A stretch of DNA of 64,000 nt, from positions 9,980 through 73,979 of the forward strand of contig CABJFQ010000006.1 of assembly GCA_902364975.1 (NCBI GenBank), in the 5' to 3' direction. Shown piece by piece: positions 33,540-42,347 of this stretch. This DNA is from Coriobacteriaceae bacterium. GTDB taxonomy: Bacteria; Actinomycetota; Coriobacteriia; Coriobacteriales; Coriobacteriaceae. The stretch's first letter is position 1; each line of letters starts with the position of its first letter. Made by a program: the position numbers and the translations under genes. The notes beneath the pieces were generated by a model. That model had not been told where the DNA came from and did not search any database. It saw nothing but the letters and a program-made list of their open reading frames with translations.

Positions 33540-33995
33540 ATGGCCGACGAGACCATGACTGACGAGCAGATTCTTGAAGGTGTGGAGCACAAGAGTTTCG
33601 TTGCCACGTCCGACCGCACCGCCGCCTCGCTGTCCGCGAGCGGTGTCGCCGCCGAGGATGTCGCCCGCGCCGCCGCGCAGGCCGCCTACGACAAGAAGGG
33701 CGAGGACGTGCAGGTGCTCGACCTGACCGAGCTTTCCGACGTGTGCGACTACTTTGTGCTTGCCACCGGTACCAACAACCGCCAGGTCGATTCGATCGTC
33801 GACGAGATCGAGGAGAAGGTCGCCGAGGCTTGCGGCGAGCATCCGTTCTCCATCGAGGGCCGCGAGCAGAAGACCTGGATGCTCATGGACTACGGCTCGG
33901 TTGTCGTCCACGTCTTCACTCCCGAAGCCCGCGACTTCTACCGCCTAGAAAAGCTCTGGGGTGACGCCCCCCAGCTCCCCCTCAATCTCCTCTAG
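33540..33995 (+). CDS. rsfS: Ribosome silencing factor RsfS
   Basis: The 151-residue protein carries the RsfS core from about residue 45 (AAYDKKGEDVQVLDL, CDYFVLATGTNNRQV, EGREQKTWMLMDYGSVVVHVF). It binds L14 and blocks subunit joining in starvation. An extra N-terminal segment of about 40 residues, Ala/Ser/Thr-rich, precedes the core. The ATG at 33540 follows AAAGAGG; an upstream GTG would add seven residues. Confidence 0.95.
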   Translation: MADETMTDEQILEGVEHKSFVATSDRTAASLSASGVAAEDVARAAAQAAYDKKGEDVQVLDLTELSDVCDYFVLATGTNNRQVDSIVDEIEEKVAEACGEHPFSIEGREQKTWMLMDYGSVVVHVFTPEARDFYRLEKLWGDAPQLPLNLL

Positions 33996-34025
33996 TAGCT
34001 CATTTGATACGGGGCTTTTTAGCTA
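33996..34025. repeat. Short intergenic palindromic element (TAGCT...AGCTA), copy 1
   Basis: Starting directly after the rsfS stop, the unit reads TAGCTCATTTGATACGGGGC and ends TTTAGCTA. It is closely related to two units at 42019-42077, also abutting a stop codon. Confidence 0.5.
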
Positions 34026-34039
34026 GCTTCGCGCATTTC

Positions 34040-34082
34040 GCCGGGCAGTTGCGGTTTTCCGCACCTGCCCGGCTTTCTTTTT
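34040..34082 (+). terminator. Terminator after rsfS
   Basis: A long stem (9 bp, one mismatch, 5 bp; 34040-34054 with 34059-34073) with a TTTT loop is followed by TTTCTTTTT. Confidence 0.9.
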
Positions 34083-34094
34083 GCCTAAAGGCGG

Positions 34095-35309
34095 TTAATC
34101 GTTGAAGCGGGATTGGCGGCCGAAAGATAGGGCGGTGTCGCCGAACTTGTCTCGGACGGCGTCGATAGCGACCGAGAGGTCGCGACGGTCGCTTGATTGG
34201 GCTCCGCGGTCGTCGACTTCGCAGAACAGGTCGGTCTGGATGCCGCCTTGGTGGTCGAAGTCGCTCATGCCGATGCCCGCTAAGCGAACATGCATGCCTT
34301 CCTGCCAGATGTTGTCGAGCAGTTCGAGTGCAACCGCCACGAAGATGTTCTCATCGTCGGTCGGATGAGGCAGCCGGCGCTGTGCCGTACGCCCGCTGCC
34401 ATACGAATACTTAAGCTTGAGCGTTACCGTGCCGCCCGTCAGTCCCTGACGGCGCAGGCGGCGTCCAACCGACTCACCCAGCAGCGCAATCGCCGCTTCG
34501 ATGTCCCCGCGCTCAGTCAAATCTTTCGCAAAGGTGCGCTCATTGCTCACCGATTTAACCTCACGCTCTTCATCGAGACTTGTGACTTCGGAGATTTCGA
34601 GTCCCAGCGCACGCTGGCGCATGCGTTCGCCGTTGACGCCAAAAATAGAGGCCAAGGTGGATTCCGGTGCACGTGATAGCTCGCCGAGGGTGTAGATGCG
34701 CATGCGGCGCAGTCGTTCCTCGGCCGAGCGCCCGATGCCGCTCATGGCAGACACTGGTAGCGCGGCCAAAAAGCGCTGTTCCGTCCCGGGGCGCACAATC
34801 GTCAATCCAAACGGCTTGTCACGCTCGCTTGCGATCTTTGCGACCGTCTTGTTGCAGCCCACGCCAATGGAGCAGGTCACTCCCAGCGCTGCCACGCGGT
34901 CGCTTATACGCCGCGCAACCAGTCGCGGGTCTTCGGGCGCAAAGCGACCCGGTGTGATATCGATAAAGGCTTCGTCGATGGATACGCGCTCTACGCGCGG
35001 CGTTTCCTCGGCAAGAATCGCCATGACCTGCGCGCTCACCTCGCGGTAGCGATCAAAGTGCCCGTGCGTCCAAATGGCTTGCGGGCACAAGCGCCGCGCC
35101 TCGGCCGAGGCCATGGCAGAGTGCACGCCAAAGCGACGCGCCTCATACGAACACGTGGACACGACGCCACGCGAATCGGCGTCTCCGCCCACGATGAGCG
35201 GCTTACCGCGCCATTCGGGATGATCGAGCATCTCCACGCTCGCAAAAAACGCATCGAGGTCCATGAGGCCCACCGCCGGACCCGTCCAGGGAGGCGGCGT
35301 GACGCCCAT
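34095..35309 (-). CDS. dinB: DNA polymerase IV (Y-family translesion polymerase)
   Basis: The 404-residue polymerase has the metal-binding MDLDAFFASVE and SIDEAF motifs, the IGVGCNKTVAKIAS palm motif, a thumb with GIGRSAEERL and a little-finger domain. It copies past damaged bases. No clear C-terminal clamp-binding QLxLF is evident. I prefer the ATG at 35309, preceded by GAGG at good spacing; an ATG 13 codons upstream sits exactly where transcription would start from the visible -10 element. It is a single-gene unit, divergent from rpsP. Confidence 0.93.
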   Translation of the reverse strand: MGVTPPPWTGPAVGLMDLDAFFASVEMLDHPEWRGKPLIVGGDADSRGVVSTCSYEARRFGVHSAMASAEARRLCPQAIWTHGHFDRYREVSAQVMAILAEETPRVERVSIDEAFIDITPGRFAPEDPRLVARRISDRVAALGVTCSIGVGCNKTVAKIASERDKPFGLTIVRPGTEQRFLAALPVSAMSGIGRSAEERLRRMRIYTLGELSRAPESTLASIFGVNGERMRQRALGLEISEVTSLDEEREVKSVSNERTFAKDLTERGDIEAAIALLGESVGRRLRRQGLTGGTVTLKLKYSYGSGRTAQRRLPHPTDDENIFVAVALELLDNIWQEGMHVRLAGIGMSDFDHQGGIQTDLFCEVDDRGAQSSDRRDLSVAIDAVRDKFGDTALSFGRQSRFND

Positions 35310-35354
35310 GGCATCCTCATAACCGTATGTATGTTCGCGTATTTCCATGTCATG

Positions 35355-35360
35355 AGTATA
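35355..35360 (-). promoter_or_regulatory. -10 element of dinB
   Basis: TATACT on the minus strand would place +1 at about 35348, giving a 39-nt leader to the chosen start. No clear -35 or LexA-like palindrome was recognised. Confidence 0.45.
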
Positions 35361-35464
35361 CCGCGCAGCTCATGTGGGGTGCGTGTATGTGCTTGCAAAT
35401 CCCGAATTCTTGTCTAAGATATGGATTTGCCCTCGACTACACCGAAGAAGTTGGTCTCACGGAC

Positions 35465-35493
35465 TTCACCTGCCCGCGTCGATGGCGTATTAT
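35465..35493 (+). promoter_or_regulatory. Promoter of rpsP operon
   Basis: TTCACC (35465-35470) and TATTAT (35488-35493) are separated by 17 bp; rpsP starts 57 bp after the -10. Confidence 0.6.
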
Positions 35494-35549
35494 GTTCAAC
35501 TGTTTGTTTGTAGTTGCAGCCTAAAGCTGCTTGGTTGGAGGAGTTTCCT

Positions 35550-35891
35550 TTGGCAGTCAAGATTCGCCTTGCTCGTCACGGCGCTAAGAAGCGTCCGTAC
35601 TACCGTGTCGTCGTCGCCGATTCCCGCGCCCCGCGTGACGGTCGTATCATCGAGGAGGTTGGCCGCTACAACCCGATGACCGCCCCCAAGACCATCAACC
35701 TCGACCTCGAGAAGATCGCCGACTGGCAGTCCAAGGGCGCTCAGCTCACCGACGCCGTCGCCGCTTTGGTCAAGGCCGCCAACGAGGGCGAGAAGACCGA
35801 GACCGTCGTCAAGAAGTCCAAGAAGCAGCTCGCCAAAGAGGCTGAGGCCGCTAAGGCTGCCGCTGAGGCCGCTGAGGGCGCCGAGGAGTAA
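35550..35891 (+). CDS. rpsP: 30S ribosomal protein S16
   Basis: The 113-residue protein starts at TTG 35550 ([25 protein letters not shown]), as GGAGGAG lies 6 nt upstream and the family begins there. The core is about 80 residues; a Lys/Ala/Glu-rich tail of some 35 residues is extra. It opens the classic rpsP-khpA-rimM-trmD operon. Confidence 0.97.
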   Translation: MAVKIRLARHGAKKRPYYRVVVADSRAPRDGRIIEEVGRYNPMTAPKTINLDLEKIADWQSKGAQLTDAVAALVKAANEGEKTETVVKKSKKQLAKEAEAAKAAAEAAEGAEE

Positions 35892-35894
35892 ATC

Positions 35895-36179
35895 GTGCCT
35901 GAGGTTGACGCTGCACAGCTCGAGGGTGAGGCAATGCTCTCAGATCGCATCGCCGATCTCGTCGAATATCTCGTTGTTCAGATCGTCGACGACCCGGATT
36001 CCGTGAGCCTTGAGGTCATCGATGGTGACGACGCCTCTACGATTGAGGTTTCTGTCGCCGAGGATGACGTCGCTAAGGTCATCGGCCGTCGTGGCCGTAC
36101 CATCAAGGCCATTCGCACGCTCGCCCGTGCACTGGCCGCTCGCCTCGACACTGCTGTCGAGGTAGAGGTTCTGGGCTAG
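35895..36179 (+). CDS. khpA: KH-domain RNA-binding protein KhpA
   Basis: The 94-residue protein has one KH domain with the GxxG loop in VIGRRGRTIKAIR. KhpA works with KhpB in binding small RNAs and in control of cell elongation in Gram-positive bacteria. The GTG start at 35895 has GGAG over the rpsP stop; an internal ATG at 35934 would give the usual ~80 residues and is a possible alternative. It sits between rpsP and rimM as in most relatives. Confidence 0.93.
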   Translation: MPEVDAAQLEGEAMLSDRIADLVEYLVVQIVDDPDSVSLEVIDGDDASTIEVSVAEDDVAKVIGRRGRTIKAIRTLARALAARLDTAVEVEVLG

Positions 36180-36183
36180 GACC

Positions 36184-36705
36184 TTGAGGTCCCAGTACAA
36201 AAACATCGCCCGTGTGGTCAAGCCGCACGGAAGGAAGGGGGAGGTCCTCGCGCAGCCGCTGCGGGGGCTTCCTTCTGTATTAGAGCCGGGTATGCGCGTC
36301 GCCCTGACGCCGCCGGCGCTCAAGCGCGACCGCTTTTGCACGGTCGTGTCCGTCACCGATACGGGCGATGGCGATCTGGTCTCGTTTGAGGGCATTGACG
36401 ACTTGACGGCCGCCGAGGGCATCACGGGATGCTATGTGTTGACAAATCGTGACGATTTTGAACTCGATTCACTCGACGCCGCCTATACCGACCTGATGGG
36501 TCGCGAGGTGGTCGACGAGCGCTTCGGTTCACTCGGCACGATCGTCGAGATCATGTCGACGCCCGCTAACGATGTTTGGGTTGTCGAGGGTGATCGGTAC
36601 GGCGAGGTACTGATTCCCGTGATCGAGCAGGTTGTGCTCGATCTTCCCGACACAGGAACAATTTCCGTCCACGTTATGGACGGCCTGATCGATATGGACA
36701 AGTAG
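36184..36705 (+). CDS. rimM: 16S rRNA processing protein RimM
   Basis: The 173-residue protein has the N-terminal RimM barrel (ARVVKPHGRKGEVLAQPL) and the PRC-barrel half (LMGREVVDERFGSLGTIVEIM, EVLIPVIEQVV). It helps fold the 30S head around S19. The only start near the family N terminus is the TTG at 36184, with AGG only three bases upstream, so initiation is likely weak or coupled to khpA. Confidence 0.93.
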   Translation: MRSQYKNIARVVKPHGRKGEVLAQPLRGLPSVLEPGMRVALTPPALKRDRFCTVVSVTDTGDGDLVSFEGIDDLTAAEGITGCYVLTNRDDFELDSLDAAYTDLMGREVVDERFGSLGTIVEIMSTPANDVWVVEGDRYGEVLIPVIEQVVLDLPDTGTISVHVMDGLIDMDK

Positions 36706-36715
36706 GGAGGACAAC

Positions 36716-37474
36716 ATGCTGATTGAGACCCTTTCGGTCTTTCCCGAGATGTTTGAGCCCGTCATGTCCACATCGATTTTGGGCCGCGCCCGCAAGGCCG
36801 GCCTTTTTGATTTTAAGGCGTATAACCTGCGCGACTGGACGCACGACCGCCATCGTACCGTCGATGACGAGCCGTACGGCGGCGGGCAGGGCATGCTCAT
36901 GAAGGTCGAGCCTATTGCCGAGGCCATCGAGGCTATTAGCTCCGAGGGTCCTAAGCCCACCGTGGTGTTTTTTACCCCCTGTGGCGAGCCCTTTACACAG
37001 CATGTGGCCGAGCGCCTGCTCAAAAGCGAGCGCTTGCTGTTTGTGTGCAGCCGTTACGAGGGTGTCGACGAGCGTGCCTATGCGTATGCCGACGAGCGCC
37101 TGTCGATCGGCGATTACGTGCTCACGGGCGGCGAGCTTCCCGCTATGGTCGTTGCCGATGCCGTCGTACGCCTGATTCCCGGCGCCCTTGGTGACGAGAT
37201 GAGCAACGTGGACGAGTCGTTCTCGACCGCCGAGGACGGAGGCCTGCTCGAGTATGCGCAGTACACTCGCCCTGCTGAATTCAACGGCGAGGGCGTGCCG
37301 CCGGTGCTCGTGAGCGGTGACCATGCCAAGGTTGACGCCTGGCGCCGTAAGAATGCCATCGAGCGCACCTGCCGCTGGCGTCCCGACCTGATCGAGACGG
37401 CACGGCTTACGCCCCAGGAGCGCGCATACGCGCAGGAGATTCTGGACGCTTCGTATTCGCAGAGCGAGGAGTGA
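36716..37474 (+). CDS. trmD: tRNA (guanine37-N1)-methyltransferase
   Basis: The 252-residue SPOUT enzyme methylates G37 of tRNAs that read CNN codons, using SAM. The knot motif SIGDYVLTGGELPA, DEPYGGGQGM and CSRYEGVDER are diagnostic. GGGAGG precedes the ATG. It follows rimM by 10 bp and lepB follows it closely. Confidence 0.97.
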   Translation: MLIETLSVFPEMFEPVMSTSILGRARKAGLFDFKAYNLRDWTHDRHRTVDDEPYGGGQGMLMKVEPIAEAIEAISSEGPKPTVVFFTPCGEPFTQHVAERLLKSERLLFVCSRYEGVDERAYAYADERLSIGDYVLTGGELPAMVVADAVVRLIPGALGDEMSNVDESFSTAEDGGLLEYAQYTRPAEFNGEGVPPVLVSGDHAKVDAWRRKNAIERTCRWRPDLIETARLTPQERAYAQEILDASYSQSEE

Positions 37475-37476
37475 GA

Positions 37477-38040
37477 ATGGTTCCATCGCAGCATTCCGCG
37501 TTGAGGGGCGCTTTTGAGTGGGTCGCGGTCATCGCGATCGCGCTCGTGGCCACCTTCCTGATCCGCACCTTTGTGGTCGAGCCCTTTGTGGTACCCACCG
37601 GCTCCATGGAGGACACGATCGAGATTGGCGACCAGATCCTGGCACAAAAGGTGAGCCTCGAGCTCGGTCAGCCCGTCAAACAGGGTGATATCGTGGTGTT
37701 CCACAACCCCGATGCCACTTCCGAGCATGATGTTCTTGTCAAGCGTGTTATTGCCACGGCCGGCCAGACGGTCGACCTGCAGGACGGCAAGGTGGTCGTT
37801 GACGGCCAAGCGCTCGACGAGGACTATACGACGGGCATGAGCTGGCCGCTTTCGGTCCAAGCGCCTGGCGCCCAGGTGAGTTATCCCTACACCGTCCCCG
37901 ACGGGTGCGTGTGGGTGATGGGCGACAACCGCGAAAACTCTGCCGACTCGCGCTACTTTGGTCCCGTCGATCGCTCTGATTTGATCGCTGTGGCGCTTGT
38001 GCGCTACTGGCCGCTCAACCGCATCGGCGCTATCGACTAA
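37477..38040 (+). CDS. lepB: Signal peptidase I
   Basis: The 187-residue protein has one N-terminal membrane helix (about 14-31) and then the catalytic PTGSMEDTI with the nucleophile serine, VKRVIATAGQ with the general-base lysine, and GDNRENSADSR. It cleaves signal peptides on the outer face of the membrane. ATG 37477 has GAGGAG upstream, over the trmD stop; a GTG six bases earlier overlaps that stop. Confidence 0.96.
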   Translation: MVPSQHSALRGAFEWVAVIAIALVATFLIRTFVVEPFVVPTGSMEDTIEIGDQILAQKVSLELGQPVKQGDIVVFHNPDATSEHDVLVKRVIATAGQTVDLQDGKVVVDGQALDEDYTTGMSWPLSVQAPGAQVSYPYTVPDGCVWVMGDNRENSADSRYFGPVDRSDLIAVALVRYWPLNRIGAID

Positions 38041-38099
38041 AAACCGCTATAGTACAGTACCTAACCGTGTAATCGTTTCGACGAGGGGATATTAGAGGC

Positions 38100-39011
38100 A
38101 TGAACGCTTCATCGCTTTCCTTCCAAGACATCATCCTGCGCCTCCAGCAGTACTGGGGCGAGCAGGGCTGCGTCATTATGCAGCCCTATGACTCCGAGGT
38201 CGGTGCCGGTACCTTCCATACCGCGACCACGCTGCGCTCGCTCGGTCCCGCCGAATGGCGCACCTGCTATGCGCAGCCCTGCCGCCGTCCCGCCGACGGC
38301 CGCTACGGCGAGAACCCTAACCGCATGCAGCACTACTATCAGTTCCAGGTGCTCATTAAGCCCTCTCCGGTTAATGCTCAGGAGCTTTACCTGGGGTCTC
38401 TTGCTGCCATTGGCCTGGACCCCAACGACCATGACGTCCGTTTTGTCGAGGACGACTGGGAGAGCCCGACGCTGGGCGCCTGGGGCCTTGGCTGGGAGGT
38501 CTGGCTCAACGGCATGGAGGTCACGCAGTTCACGTACTTCCAGCAGGTGGGCGGTATCGAGGTCGACCCCGTGCCCGTCGAGATAACCTATGGCCTGGAG
38601 CGTATCGCCATGTACGCTCAGGGCGTCAACTCGGTCTACGATCTGGTGTGGAGCTATCTGCCCGACGGCACGCCCATGACCTACGGCGACGTGTTCCTCG
38701 AGAACGAGCGCGAGTTCAGTGCCTATAACTTTGAGGTCGCCAACGTCGAGATGATGCGTCAGAAGTTTGACGACTACGAGGCCGAGTGCCATTCCTGCCT
38801 GGAGCGCAAGCTGCCGTTGCCGGCGTACGACTGTGTCATGAAGTGCAGCCACGCCTTCAACCTGCTCGATGCCCGCGGCGCCCTGTCCGCGGTCGAGCGT
38901 GCCAACTACATCCTGCGCGTCCGCGCCGTCGCCAAGGCGTGCTGCGAGGCCTACATGGCCGAGGTCGCCGGAGTCAACGAGAATGCCGACCAGGAAGGCG
39001 AGGTGGCGTAA
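38100..39011 (+). CDS. glyQ: Glycyl-tRNA synthetase alpha subunit
   Basis: The 303-residue class II catalytic subunit begins with [25 protein letters not shown]. It also has [16 protein letters not shown], the [15 protein letters not shown] region and [12 protein letters not shown], which form the Gly-AMP and ATP sites. It charges tRNA-Gly as an alpha2beta2 complex with GlyS, encoded 3 bp downstream. The two-subunit form is the bacterial type, which differs from that of many Actinobacteria. Confidence 0.97.
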   Translation: MNASSLSFQDIILRLQQYWGEQGCVIMQPYDSEVGAGTFHTATTLRSLGPAEWRTCYAQPCRRPADGRYGENPNRMQHYYQFQVLIKPSPVNAQELYLGSLAAIGLDPNDHDVRFVEDDWESPTLGAWGLGWEVWLNGMEVTQFTYFQQVGGIEVDPVPVEITYGLERIAMYAQGVNSVYDLVWSYLPDGTPMTYGDVFLENEREFSAYNFEVANVEMMRQKFDDYEAECHSCLERKLPLPAYDCVMKCSHAFNLLDARGALSAVERANYILRVRAVAKACCEAYMAEVAGVNENADQEGEVA

Positions 39012-39014
39012 GCC

Positions 39015-41111
39015 ATGGCAGACGCTAAGGATTTCCTGTTTGAGATCGGTACGGAGGAAATGCCCTCTGCACCGCTGAACAATGCCGTCAAGCAGCTTGG
39101 TACCATGATCGCCAAGGGTCTCGACGAGGCCGGTCTGGCCCACGGCGAGGTCCGCGTGATCTCGAGCCCGCGTCGCCTGGCTGCGCTCGTTGCCGACGTT
39201 GCCACCGCGACCGATGAGGTTCACGAGGTCAAGCGTGGCCCCGCGGCAAACATCGCCTTCGACGCTGACGGTAACGCCACCAAGGCCGCCCAGGGCTTCG
39301 CCCGCAAGTGCGGTGTGGCTGCCGAGGATCTGGTCCGTCGCGAGGACACCGACGGCCGCGAGTACGTCTTTGCCGAGAAGAATATCCCTTCCGCACCGGC
39401 TACGCCGATTCTGACCGCTCTGTGCGAGAAGACCATCGCCGGCCTGCAGTGGCCCAACTACCGCTCTCAGCGCTGGGGCCACGAGCACGCGACCTTTGTT
39501 CGTCCGGTCCGTTGGATCTGCTGCCTTCTGGGCGAGGATGTTGTGCCCGTGTCGTTTGCCGACGTGACGAGTGGCAACACCACGCGTGGCCATCGCGTGC
39601 TTGGCCCCGGTGACCATGTGGTCGCCAGCCCCGCTGTTTACGAGCAGGTGCTCGAGGATGCCGGCGTGCTTTCTGCCGAGCGCCGTCGCGAGGCGATTCT
39701 CGCCGGTATCGCCGAGGTCGAGGCCGCTCGCCCCGGCTGCCATGTCGATACGCCCAAGAAGGTCTTTGAGGAGGTCATTAACCTCTGCGAGTGGCCGACG
39801 GTGCTCGTCGGTACTTTCGACGAGGAGTTCCTCAAGGTCCCGCACGAGATTATCTGCGAGTCCATGCTCACCAACCAGCGCTACTTCCCGATCTATGACG
39901 GCGAGGGCAAGCTGACGCGTGAGTTCGTGGTCGTCTCCAACAGCAAGCCCGAGAACGCCGAGCGAGTGATCGACGGTAACGAGCGCGTCGTGCGCGCCCG
40001 TCTGGACGACGCTAAGTTCTTCTACGAGGAGGACCTGAAGATCTCCCTCGACGAGTTCCGTGAGCGTCTGTCCAAGGTTGCCTTCCAGGAGAAGCTCGGT
40101 AGCGTGCTCGCCAAGTCCGAGCGCATCGAGCAGCTCGCGCTCGCTATCGCCCGCGAGGCTCACCTGGGCGCCCATCTTGCCGCCGACGCTGCTCGCGCCG
40201 CACACCTGTGCAAGGCAGACCTGGTGTCCAACGCCGTCGTCGAGTTCACGAGCCAGCAGGGCGTGATGGGCGGTTATTACGCGACCGCGATGGGGGAGAA
40301 CGACGAGGTCGCCCATGCTATTCGCGATCACTATCGTCCCCGTTTTGCCGGTGACGAGCTGCCCGAGGGCACCGCTGGCTGCATCGTGGCCTGCGCCGAC
40401 AAGCTCGATACCATCGCCGGTATCTTTGCCATCGGCGAGCCCCCGACCGGCTCCTCCGACCCCTACGCGCTGCGTCGTGCCGCTATCGGCATTATCAACA
40501 TTCTGCGCGACCGTCTGCCGATCGACCCCACGTCGCTCATCGACTTTGCCCTCGAACTCTACAGTGAGCAGGGCATTGAGTTCGACGCCGCCGAGGTCGC
40601 CCAGCAGGTTCGTGACTTCTTCCATGGCCGCCTGGTGAGCATGGCCCGCGACGAAAAGATTCCGGCCGATACCGTCGCCGCCGTCTCCGCGGTGCACATC
40701 ATCGCCCCGTCCGTCTTCTTCGCCCGCTGCGCCGCCCTCGACGAGGCCCGCAAGAACGACGCTGAGACGTTCGACAACCTGGCGACCGCCTATGCCCGCG
40801 CCGCGCATATCTCCAAGCCCGAGCTGGGTGCGGAGTATGACCGCAGCCTGATGGGCGAGGTCGAGCTTGCGCTCGCCGACGCCTCCGAGGCTGCTCAGAC
40901 CGCCGTCGATGCCGCCCTTGCTGCCGAGGACTACCCGGCCGCATTTGCCGCCCTCGCCGCCCTGCGCGCGCCCATCGACCGTTTCTTCGATGAGGTCATG
41001 GTCATGGACAAGGACGAGCAGCTTCGCGATAATCGCCTTAAGCTGCTCAACCGCTTCGAGGCCGTTTTCTCCGGCATTGCCAACATCGGTGAGCTTGCCC
41101 GCAAAAAGTAA
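39015..41111 (+). CDS. glyS: Glycyl-tRNA synthetase beta subunit
   Basis: The 698-residue subunit starts KDFLFEIGTEEMPSAPLNNAV and carries the B3/B4-like, HD-like and C-terminal anticodon-binding domains (SSDPYALRRAAIGIINILRD is a family block; FFDEVMVMDKDEQLRDNRLKLL closes it). It binds tRNA-Gly for the alpha subunit. Length and order are normal. Confidence 0.97.
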   Translation: MADAKDFLFEIGTEEMPSAPLNNAVKQLGTMIAKGLDEAGLAHGEVRVISSPRRLAALVADVATATDEVHEVKRGPAANIAFDADGNATKAAQGFARKCGVAAEDLVRREDTDGREYVFAEKNIPSAPATPILTALCEKTIAGLQWPNYRSQRWGHEHATFVRPVRWICCLLGEDVVPVSFADVTSGNTTRGHRVLGPGDHVVASPAVYEQVLEDAGVLSAERRREAILAGIAEVEAARPGCHVDTPKKVFEEVINLCEWPTVLVGTFDEEFLKVPHEIICESMLTNQRYFPIYDGEGKLTREFVVVSNSKPENAERVIDGNERVVRARLDDAKFFYEEDLKISLDEFRERLSKVAFQEKLGSVLAKSERIEQLALAIAREAHLGAHLAADAARAAHLCKADLVSNAVVEFTSQQGVMGGYYATAMGENDEVAHAIRDHYRPRFAGDELPEGTAGCIVACADKLDTIAGIFAIGEPPTGSSDPYALRRAAIGIINILRDRLPIDPTSLIDFALELYSEQGIEFDAAEVAQQVRDFFHGRLVSMARDEKIPADTVAAVSAVHIIAPSVFFARCAALDEARKNDAETFDNLATAYARAAHISKPELGAEYDRSLMGEVELALADASEAAQTAVDAALAAEDYPAAFAALAALRAPIDRFFDEVMVMDKDEQLRDNRLKLLNRFEAVFSGIANIGELARKK

Positions 41112-41145
41112 GCCAGCCTGCGCATAAGCGCAAAAGGAGCCCCGC

Positions 41146-42021
41146 ATGGATTGCCCGGTCACCGCTCGTCCCACCGTTATCGTTATCTCCGACTCGCTCG
41201 GCGATACCGCTTGTGAGGTGGTGCTTGCGGCGTCCGGGCAATTTGATGAAGGGGCTTTTCGCGTTTTGCGCCTGCCCAAGGTGACCTCCGTGGAGCAGGT
41301 CAAGTCATTTGTGGGGCCGCGCGTCGATGCCGACCATCGCGATGTCGCCGTGTTCCATACCATTGTCGATCCGGCGCTTCGCGCCCGCGTGCTCGATTAC
41401 CTGGGTATGCTGCATATCCGTTCGGTCGACCTGATCGGCCCGACGCTTGCCGTGCTGTCGTCGCTCATCGGTGTGCCGCCCAAGTGCGTTGCGGGCGTGA
41501 TTCACAAGACCGATGACCGCTATTTCCATCGTATCGAGGCCATGGAGTATTTCGTTGAGCACGATGACGGTCGTGGTTGCGACGATCTGTCGGGTGCCGA
41601 TATCGTGCTGCTGGGTGTGTCGCGTACATCCAAGACGCCGCTGTCGATGTATTTAGCCTATCAGGGCTACAAGGTCGCCAATGTCCCACTGGCGCATGGC
41701 ATGGAGCCGCCCAAGTCGATTTACGAGGTTGACCCGATGCACCTGTTCGGCCTGATTTCGACCGTCGACGTTATTTCTGAGATTCGCGATAGCCGCTTGG
41801 GCGATGACTACGCCCGTGCCGTTGCCGGCTCCTATGCCGAGCCTGAGAGCGTGCGCAGCGAGCTTGAGGAAGCTCGTGCCCTCATGAAGCGCTTAGGCTG
41901 CTTTGTTGTGCGTACCGACGGCAAAGCCATCGAGGAAAGCGCTGCCGAGATCATTGCTCACCTCGAAGAGATTCAAGAGGCAAGAGCCCGCCGTGCCGCC
42001 CGCCGCGCTCAACAAAAGTAG
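41146..42021 (+). CDS. ppsR: Pyruvate, phosphate dikinase regulatory protein (bifunctional kinase/phosphorylase, DUF299)
   Basis: The 291-residue protein carries the P-loop-like GVSRTSKTPLSMYLA near residue 153 and HKTDDRYFHRIEAMEYFVEHDDG. Family members inactivate PPDK by ADP-dependent phosphorylation of a threonine and reactivate it by phosphorolysis. The next gene is ppdK, so the target is evident. AAAGGAG precedes the ATG. The stop codon TAG is the first part of a small repeat element. Confidence 0.95.
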   Translation: MDCPVTARPTVIVISDSLGDTACEVVLAASGQFDEGAFRVLRLPKVTSVEQVKSFVGPRVDADHRDVAVFHTIVDPALRARVLDYLGMLHIRSVDLIGPTLAVLSSLIGVPPKCVAGVIHKTDDRYFHRIEAMEYFVEHDDGRGCDDLSGADIVLLGVSRTSKTPLSMYLAYQGYKVANVPLAHGMEPPKSIYEVDPMHLFGLISTVDVISEIRDSRLGDDYARAVAGSYAEPESVRSELEEARALMKRLGCFVVRTDGKAIEESAAEIIAHLEEIQEARARRAARRAQQK

Positions 42022-42077
42022 CTCACTTGGGACAAGGTTGTTTGGGTAGCTAATTTGGGACGGGGCTCTTTTAGCTA
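42019..42077. repeat. Tandem intergenic elements related to copy 1 at 33996
   Basis: Two direct units start TAGCTCACTTGGGAC (42019) and TAGCTAATTTGGGAC (42047). The second continues CGGGGCTCTTTTAGCTA and so ends in the inverse of its own start (TAGCTAA...TTAGCTA). This fills the start of the 326-bp gap between ppsR and ppdK. Confidence 0.55.
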
Positions 42078-42112
42078 ACCAAAGAGAATACTTGGAAATA
42101 ATGCTGATAAAT

Positions 42113-42272
42113 GGTAAAGCGATTTAGCAAAAACATCGCATCCGACCTGCACTTTCCTTGTAGTGGTATCTTCATAAGGTAACCACCTTTACCTACCGTT
42201 TACCGCCATATTTATCACGTTTACCAACCCCCGCGCCCTCTGCGCAAGCCCGCTCAATGCCCGCCGTATAGT
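42113..42272 (+). promoter_or_regulatory. Regulatory region of ppdK with phased TTTACC repeats
   Basis: TTTACC occurs at 42188, 42199 and 42220 (spacings 11 and 21 bp, near one and two helical turns). AGGTAA at 42177 pairs with the first as an inverted repeat, and one reverse copy lies at 42113. A TATAGT at 42267-42272 could be the -10 without a good -35, as at activator-dependent promoters. The rest of the gap up to 42347 holds a small CCCGC/GCGGG hairpin and the GGGG ribosome site. Confidence 0.45.
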
Positions 42273-42347
42273 ACCCTCACGGCCCGCATCCGGCGGGTCG
42301 ATTCGTTACCACGGTCGTGCGCGTAAGCGCATGGAAGGGGAAGTATC

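Noticed and set aside
38109..41363. Minus-strand open frame of over 1000 codons
   Set aside because: It lies exactly opposite glyQ and glyS and arises from GC-rich third positions; there is no family match or ribosome site. The same applies to the long antisense frames at 42831-44963, 27642-29084 and 31002-32621.
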